The notes under the pieces are model-generated. The model saw only the letters and a program-made list of their open reading frames with translations. It did not search any database and was not told the origin of the DNA. Made by a program: the position numbers and the translations under genes. Shown here piece after piece: positions 6,306-9,669 of a stretch of DNA of 9,669 nucleotides. Source of the DNA: Deferribacteres bacterium (GTDB lineage Bacteria > Nitrospirota > Thermodesulfovibrionia > UBA6902); contig JAADFS010000085.1 of assembly GCA_013152795.1 (NCBI GenBank), forward strand, positions 1 to 9,669. The letters are read 5' to 3'. Numbering within the stretch: position 1 is the first letter of the stretch; each line of letters begins with the position of its first letter.

Positions 6306-7259
6306 ATGAATATTTTCGACAGGAAGCTGAAGGAAAACGGGCTCTATCCCCTGAAAGTCCGGTGGGTTAACCAGATCGTTGCAAATGTCGGTTACAGGTG
6401 CGTCCAGAGGTGCAGGCACTGCTACATGGATTCGTCTCCTGAGAGGACGGAAGAGATGCCGCTTGAGATCGTCAACAAGCTCCTGACCATTCTGAAGGAA
6501 CATGATGAAATAAGCCTGCTGGAGATAACCGGCGGCTCACCTGAAATAACACCGTATTTCAAATACCTTGTCAGTTCAGCCGTTGACATGGGCAAGACAG
6601 TGGCGACTGTATCGGACCTGGTGGTATATACAGAGCCCGGCATGCAGGACATGCCGGAATTCCTTGCCGCAAACAGGGTGAAGATACTGGCCTCACTGCC
6701 TCACTATGATGAAGAAAAGGTGGATATGGTGCGGGGAAAGGGGACATATGCAAAGTCGGTCCGCGCACTGAAGCGACTCAATGAGCTCGGTTACGGGGAG
6801 GAAGGCTCGGGCCTGAAAATCGCCCTTGTGCATGCGCCTGTGGGGCCGGAGTTAGCCCGGGACAAGAATATATTGATAGAGGAGTTTCAGACGAACCTGA
6901 AAGAGATGCACGGCATCGTCTTTAATCATCTGATTATATTTATAAACATGCCTGTCGGCAGGTTCAGGAGGCTCCTCACGGATACGGAGTATACGGAATA
7001 TATGCAGCTCCTGCAGGACAACTTCAATCCGGATACAATAGGTACGCTCCCGTGCCGCGGGGTGGTAAGTGTTGCGCCGGACGGGCGGTTTTTCGACTGT
7101 GACTTTTATGTGGCTGCAGGCCTGCCTGTAAAATGTGAAAGCACGCATGTGGACAACTTTGATTACGCGCTGCTGAACAACAGGGAAATTGCAACGAGCC
7201 CTTTATGCTTTCTCTGCACGGCCGGCCAGGGGGCAAGCTGCGCCGACTGCCATTCATGA
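6306..7259 (+). CDS. radical SAM/Cys-rich (ArsS-like) protein 2
   Basis: A paralogue of the first radical SAM gene, 317 aa. The start is ATG 6306, chosen because GGGAGGA lies at 6292-6298 and because upstream codons fall inside the dispersed hairpin element. Motifs: C32-x3-C36-x2-C39 (iron-sulfur cluster), the SAM-contact motif GGSPE (76-80), then a Cys-rich C-terminal domain with C250, C265, C277, C301, C304, C312 and C315. The extra terminal CADC is absent from paralogue 1. SLPHY (130-134) is conserved between the two paralogues and replaces the SLPCY I recall in ArsS. The NP.G motif present in paralogue 1 is HAPVG here, so the two are probably not redundant. It follows the permease by 128 bp, with the repeat element in between. 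The family is confident; the substrate is unknown. Confidence 0.9.
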   Translation: MNIFDRKLKENGLYPLKVRWVNQIVANVGYRCVQRCRHCYMDSSPERTEEMPLEIVNKLLTILKEHDEISLLEITGGSPEITPYFKYLVSSAVDMGKTVATVSDLVVYTEPGMQDMPEFLAANRVKILASLPHYDEEKVDMVRGKGTYAKSVRALKRLNELGYGEEGSGLKIALVHAPVGPELARDKNILIEEFQTNLKEMHGIVFNHLIIFINMPVGRFRRLLTDTEYTEYMQLLQDNFNPDTIGTLPCRGVVSVAPDGRFFDCDFYVAAGLPVKCESTHVDNFDYALLNNREIATSPLCFLCTAGQGASCADCHS

Positions 7260-7282
7260 CCTCATAGTGGCATAAAAATGGT

Positions 7283-7537
7283 TTATTTCATTTCTTCAAA
7301 GTTCTTGATGAATTCACCCACTTGAATGCCGAGATGAACGCATTTGACCCCGTCCATGCATTCATCAGCGTCTTTTTTCTCAAGGCGTGTTGTAAGCTCG
7401 TGCCCGCCTTTTTTGAATTTCACGATATAAGCGTTTTCTTCCTCATTGAAATTAATGCTGACGGATATCCCGTGTTCCCTTATTTCGGGATACATATCCA
7501 GTATCTTATCCTCCAGTGCGACAACCGTGTAGCCCAT
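7283..7537 (-). CDS. small hypothetical protein, 84 aa
   Basis: ATG 7535-7537 (minus) is preceded by AAAGGAGGG at good spacing, so translation is likely. The protein is soluble, mixed-charge, and has an alternating pattern at residues 22-52 (ISVSINFNEEENAYIVKFKK) suggesting a beta-hairpin, followed by two Cys (C60, C66) in DECMDGVKC and an amphipathic C-terminal helix. It looks like one of the short conserved proteins of anaerobic Gram-negatives, but I cannot name a family. It is convergent with radical SAM gene 2, with 23 bp between stops, and separated from the copper ATPase by the hairpin-repeat cluster. It is therefore probably its own transcription unit. Confidence 0.75.
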   Translation of the reverse strand: MGYTVVALEDKILDMYPEIREHGISVSINFNEEENAYIVKFKKGGHELTTRLEKKDADECMDGVKCVHLGIQVGEFIKNFEEMK

Positions 7538-7652
7538 AATACCCTCCTTTACTTGTACTTGCAGTTTGCATAACCCTTACAGTAGATAAAAAATACCGGC
7601 GGCGGGGCAGGGGAGTCTGCCGGGAAAGCTTTATCTGCGATTCCTTCAGGAA

Positions 7653-7670
7653 ATATGCCGCACGGCATAT
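7653..7670. repeat. perfect palindrome between hairpin repeats A and B
   Basis: ATATGCCG-CA-CGGCATAT is an exact 8-bp inverted repeat with a 2-bp centre. It lies 116 bp upstream of the small gene ending at 7283. It could be an operator or part of the repeat cluster. Confidence 0.5.
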
Positions 7671-7797
7671 CGACGTCTTTTGGAACTTCACTTTCCGTTA
7701 TTTCCTGCAACAAGAACATATTTCCGATATCCTATCGCTTTATAAAGGTTTTCCGGCAGACTCCCCTGCCCGTTTATGCAACATAAGTAAAATATCG

Positions 7798-7822
7798 CCG
7801 GCAGGGCAAGAGAGCCTGCCGG
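7798..7822 (-). terminator. probable terminator hairpin after the copper ATPase gene
   Basis: CCGGCAGG (7798-7805) and CCTGCCGG (7815-7822) form a perfect 8-bp stem with a 9-nt loop. Read on the minus strand, it lies 12 bp after the stop codon and is followed by CGATATTTTA, a weak T-tract. It is also copy C of the local repeat family, so its terminator role is inferred. Confidence 0.5.
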
Positions 7823-7833
7823 AAAGGCTTTAT

Positions 7834-9669
7834 CTATCTTTTTTCAACCTTCAGAAACCTTGCATTGATGGCCACTATCACGGTGCTCAGCGACATCAGC
7901 ACCGCCCCCATCGCCGGGGTGAGCAGTATCCCCGCCTTGTAAAGCACACCTGCTGCAAGGGGGATGGCAAAGGCGTTGTATCCCGTAGCCCACGCAAGGT
8001 TCTGTATCATCTTCTTATACGTGGCACGTGCAAGGCCGAGTATGGCCACTGCATCAAGCGGGTTGCTCCTGACGAGTATGATGTCCGCTGTCTCCACCGC
8101 CACGTCCGTGCCCGCGCCGATGGCAATACCCACATCGGCCTGCGCAAGGGCCGGAGCGTCGTTCACACCGTCGCCGGTCATTGCAACCACCAGGTTTCTT
8201 GCCTGCACCTCCTTTACCTTTGCCGATTTCTCATGAGGCAGCACCTCGGCAAAATAGTCGTCAAGCTGCAGTTCCCCGGCTACCCACGCGGCTACCTGCC
8301 GGTTGTCGCCCGTAAGCATCATGCACTGTATACCCATGCCCCTGAGCAGGGAGATCGCCTCTTTGGACTCCGGCCTTATAATGTCGGCCAGTGCCACGGC
8401 GCCCTTCAGGTCCCCGTCGATCATCACGAAGACAACCGTCTTGCCCTGTGACGCCAGTCTCTCTATCCTCTCGTCCTCGGCCCTGATATTATTCTCCCTC
8501 AGGTATCCCGGGCTTACAACCTTTATATCCCTGCCGTTAACCCTGCCCTCGGCGCCCTTTCCCGGGATGGCCCTGAAGCCTTCGACCGGGTATGTTTCAG
8601 GGGATGAGGCGACTATGCCCTTTGCTATCGGATGCTCTGAATGGGCCTCTACGGATGCGGCGTATTTGATAAGCTCTCTTTCGTCCGTACCGTCCTTAAA
8701 CACGACGGTATCGGTGACGCCGAAACGGCCCTCGGTAAGGGTGCCGGTCTTGTCGAATATGATGGCCTGTATGTTCCTGGCCTTCTCAAAGGCTGAACGG
8801 TTCCTTATCAGGAGGCCGTTGCTTGCAGAGAGCGCCGTGGAGACGGCGACCACGAGGGGCACGGCAAGCCCCAGTGCATGCGGGCAGGCGATGACCATGA
8901 CGGTGACCGTTCTTTCAAGGGCAAATGCAAAGTCCCTGTTCATCAGGACCAGCCACACAAAGAGTGTTATCGCCCCGCCTCCAAGTGCTATTATTGTAAG
9001 CCACAGGGCCGCGCGGTTTGCGAGGTCCTGGGTCTTGGACTTGCTCTCCTGGGCCTCTTTTACGAGCTCTATCACCTGGGAGAGAAATGAATCCCTGCCC
9101 GTCTTTTTGATCTCGACCGTGATCGAGCCTTCACCGTTTATGGAGCCGCCTATCACCCTGTCACCCGCTTTTTTGGAGACGGGCATTGATTCCCCTGTGA
9201 GCATGGCCTCATTTACGGATGAGCCTCCGGCAACAACATCGCCGTCAGCCGGTATCTTCTCACCGGGCTTCACCAGTACCCTGTCACCGGTACGTAGTTT
9301 ATCCAGGGCCACATCCTGCACACTGCCGTCGGGCATGATTTTGTGCGCCTCCGAAGGCATCAACTTTGCAAGCTCCTCGAGCGCGCGCGATGCACCCATT
9401 ATGGACTTCATCTCTATCCAGTGCCCCAGGAGCATGATATCGATCAGCGTGGCCAGCTCCCAGAAAAAGACCTTGCCCTCCAGGCCGAAGACAACCACGC
9501 TGCTGTAGACATATGCGGTTGTGATGGCTATGGCTATCAGGGTCATCATCCCGGGCTTGAGGTTCCTGAGCTCGTTAAAGAGGCCCTTCAGGAACGGGTA
9601 GCCCCCGTAGAAGAAGACAAAAGACGAAAGCCCGAAGAGGACATAGAGGTCACCTGCAAACCTGAGCGA
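7834..9669 (-). CDS. copB: copper-transporting P1B-type ATPase, CopB class (5' end beyond right edge)
   Basis: ATP-driven metal exporter of the inner membrane; 611 C-terminal residues are visible and the frame stays open to the edge, so the ATG at 9547-9549 is internal. In visible numbering: TGES (158-161, actuator), CPH (262-264, metal-binding helix), DKTGT (306-310, phosphorylated Asp), the HP motif in SEHP (344-347), and GDGVND (499-504). The helices after it carry NAFAIPLAAG and MSLSTVIVAINA. CPH with these motifs defines the CopB (P1B-3) class rather than CPC-type CopA. Missing upstream are roughly the first 100 residues, including the first membrane segments and any His-rich metal-binding region. 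It ends at a hairpin of the local repeat family. Copper is the usual substrate; specificity is inferred from the motif. Confidence 0.95.
   Translation of the reverse strand, partial: SLRFAGDLYVLFGLSSFVFFYGGYPFLKGLFNELRNLKPGMMTLIAIAITTAYVYSSVVVFGLEGKVFFWELATLIDIMLLGHWIEMKSIMGASRALEELAKLMPSEAHKIMPDGSVQDVALDKLRTGDRVLVKPGEKIPADGDVVAGGSSVNEAMLTGESMPVSKKAGDRVIGGSINGEGSITVEIKKTGRDSFLSQVIELVKEAQESKSKTQDLANRAALWLTIIALGGGAITLFVWLVLMNRDFAFALERTVTVMVIACPHALGLAVPLVVAVSTALSASNGLLIRNRSAFEKARNIQAIIFDKTGTLTEGRFGVTDTVVFKDGTDERELIKYAASVEAHSEHPIAKGIVASSPETYPVEGFRAIPGKGAEGRVNGRDIKVVSPGYLRENNIRAEDERIERLASQGKTVVFVMIDGDLKGAVALADIIRPESKEAISLLRGMGIQCMMLTGDNRQVAAWVAGELQLDDYFAEVLPHEKSAKVKEVQARNLVVAMTGDGVNDAPALAQADVGIAIGAGTDVAVETADIILVRSNPLDAVAILGLARATYKKMIQNLAWATGYNAFAIPLAAGVLYKAGILLTPAMGAVLMSLSTVIVAINARFLKVEKR

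Larger units (their letters stand above)
7596..7836. repeat. REP-like cluster: three copies of a hairpin repeat of about 40 bp
   Basis: Copy A (7596-7635, plus), copy B (7737-7773, minus) and copy C (7797-7836, plus). A and B share an exact 19-bp core, GGGCAGGGGAGTCTGCCGG (7605-7623, and the complement of 7753-7771), and all three continue into AAA(G/C)CTTTAT-like sequence. Each copy folds on itself, and A can pair with B as a larger stem. Copy C overlaps the last bases of the copper ATPase gene. Arrangement in alternating orientation is typical of REP/BIME-type elements. Confidence 0.8.

Noticed and set aside
7596..7836. CRISPR-like repeats
   Set aside because: Only three copies, in mixed orientation, with unequal spacing and self-complementary cores; fits REP-type elements instead.
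8303..9508. 401-codon ORF antisense to the copper ATPase
   Set aside because: The ATPase frame has all family motifs; the antisense frame is a Ser/Thr/Pro-rich shadow.

Overview
The window looks like an accessory region of a Gram-negative, probably anaerobic bacterium with mid-range GC. Nitrospirota or a former Deltaproteobacterium would fit the lipoprotein signal, strong AGGAGG ribosome sites, dispersed hairpin repeats and radical SAM enzymes, but that assignment is a guess. All genes have good coding signatures. No rRNA, tRNA, CRISPR array or intact insertion sequence is visible.

Layout. Positions 1-2498 hold a leftward three-gene set: a subtilisin-family protease (915-2498) with an I9-like prodomain and a striking Arg/Tyr-rich C-terminal tail; an acidic Tyr-rich 137-residue protein (474-887); and an acidic Tyr/Glu repeat protein that runs off the left edge (1-258). 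A non-coding stretch of about 680 bp (2499-3177) separates it from a divergent rightward set. That stretch ends in a probable promoter, a folded leader and a strong intrinsic terminator. The rightward set has a radical SAM/Cys-rich (ArsS-like) protein whose 5' end looks frameshifted (3204-4154), a LivK-like substrate-binding lipoprotein (4192-5295), a LivM-like permease (5311-6177) and a second ArsS-like radical SAM paralogue (6306-7259). A small conserved-looking protein (7283-7537, minus) follows, then a cluster of REP-like hairpin repeats (7596-7836) and the C-terminal 611 residues of a CopB-type copper ATPase (7834-9669, minus, open at the right edge).

How the parts may work together. The candidate for something undescribed is positions 1-7259. 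A protease with a very basic Tyr/Arg tail is encoded with two very acidic Tyr-rich small proteins that share a YQGY motif. Across the promoter region lie two diverged ArsS-like radical SAM enzymes that bracket an incomplete ABC importer. A structured element of about 100 bp occurs twice, in the same orientation relative to the gene downstream of it: before the repeat protein and before the second radical SAM gene. This ties the two halves together at sequence level, although it may also be a genome-wide dispersed element. That the radical SAM enzymes modify the Tyr-rich proteins or the protease tail is a hypothesis. The copper ATPase and the 84-residue protein look like unrelated neighbours.
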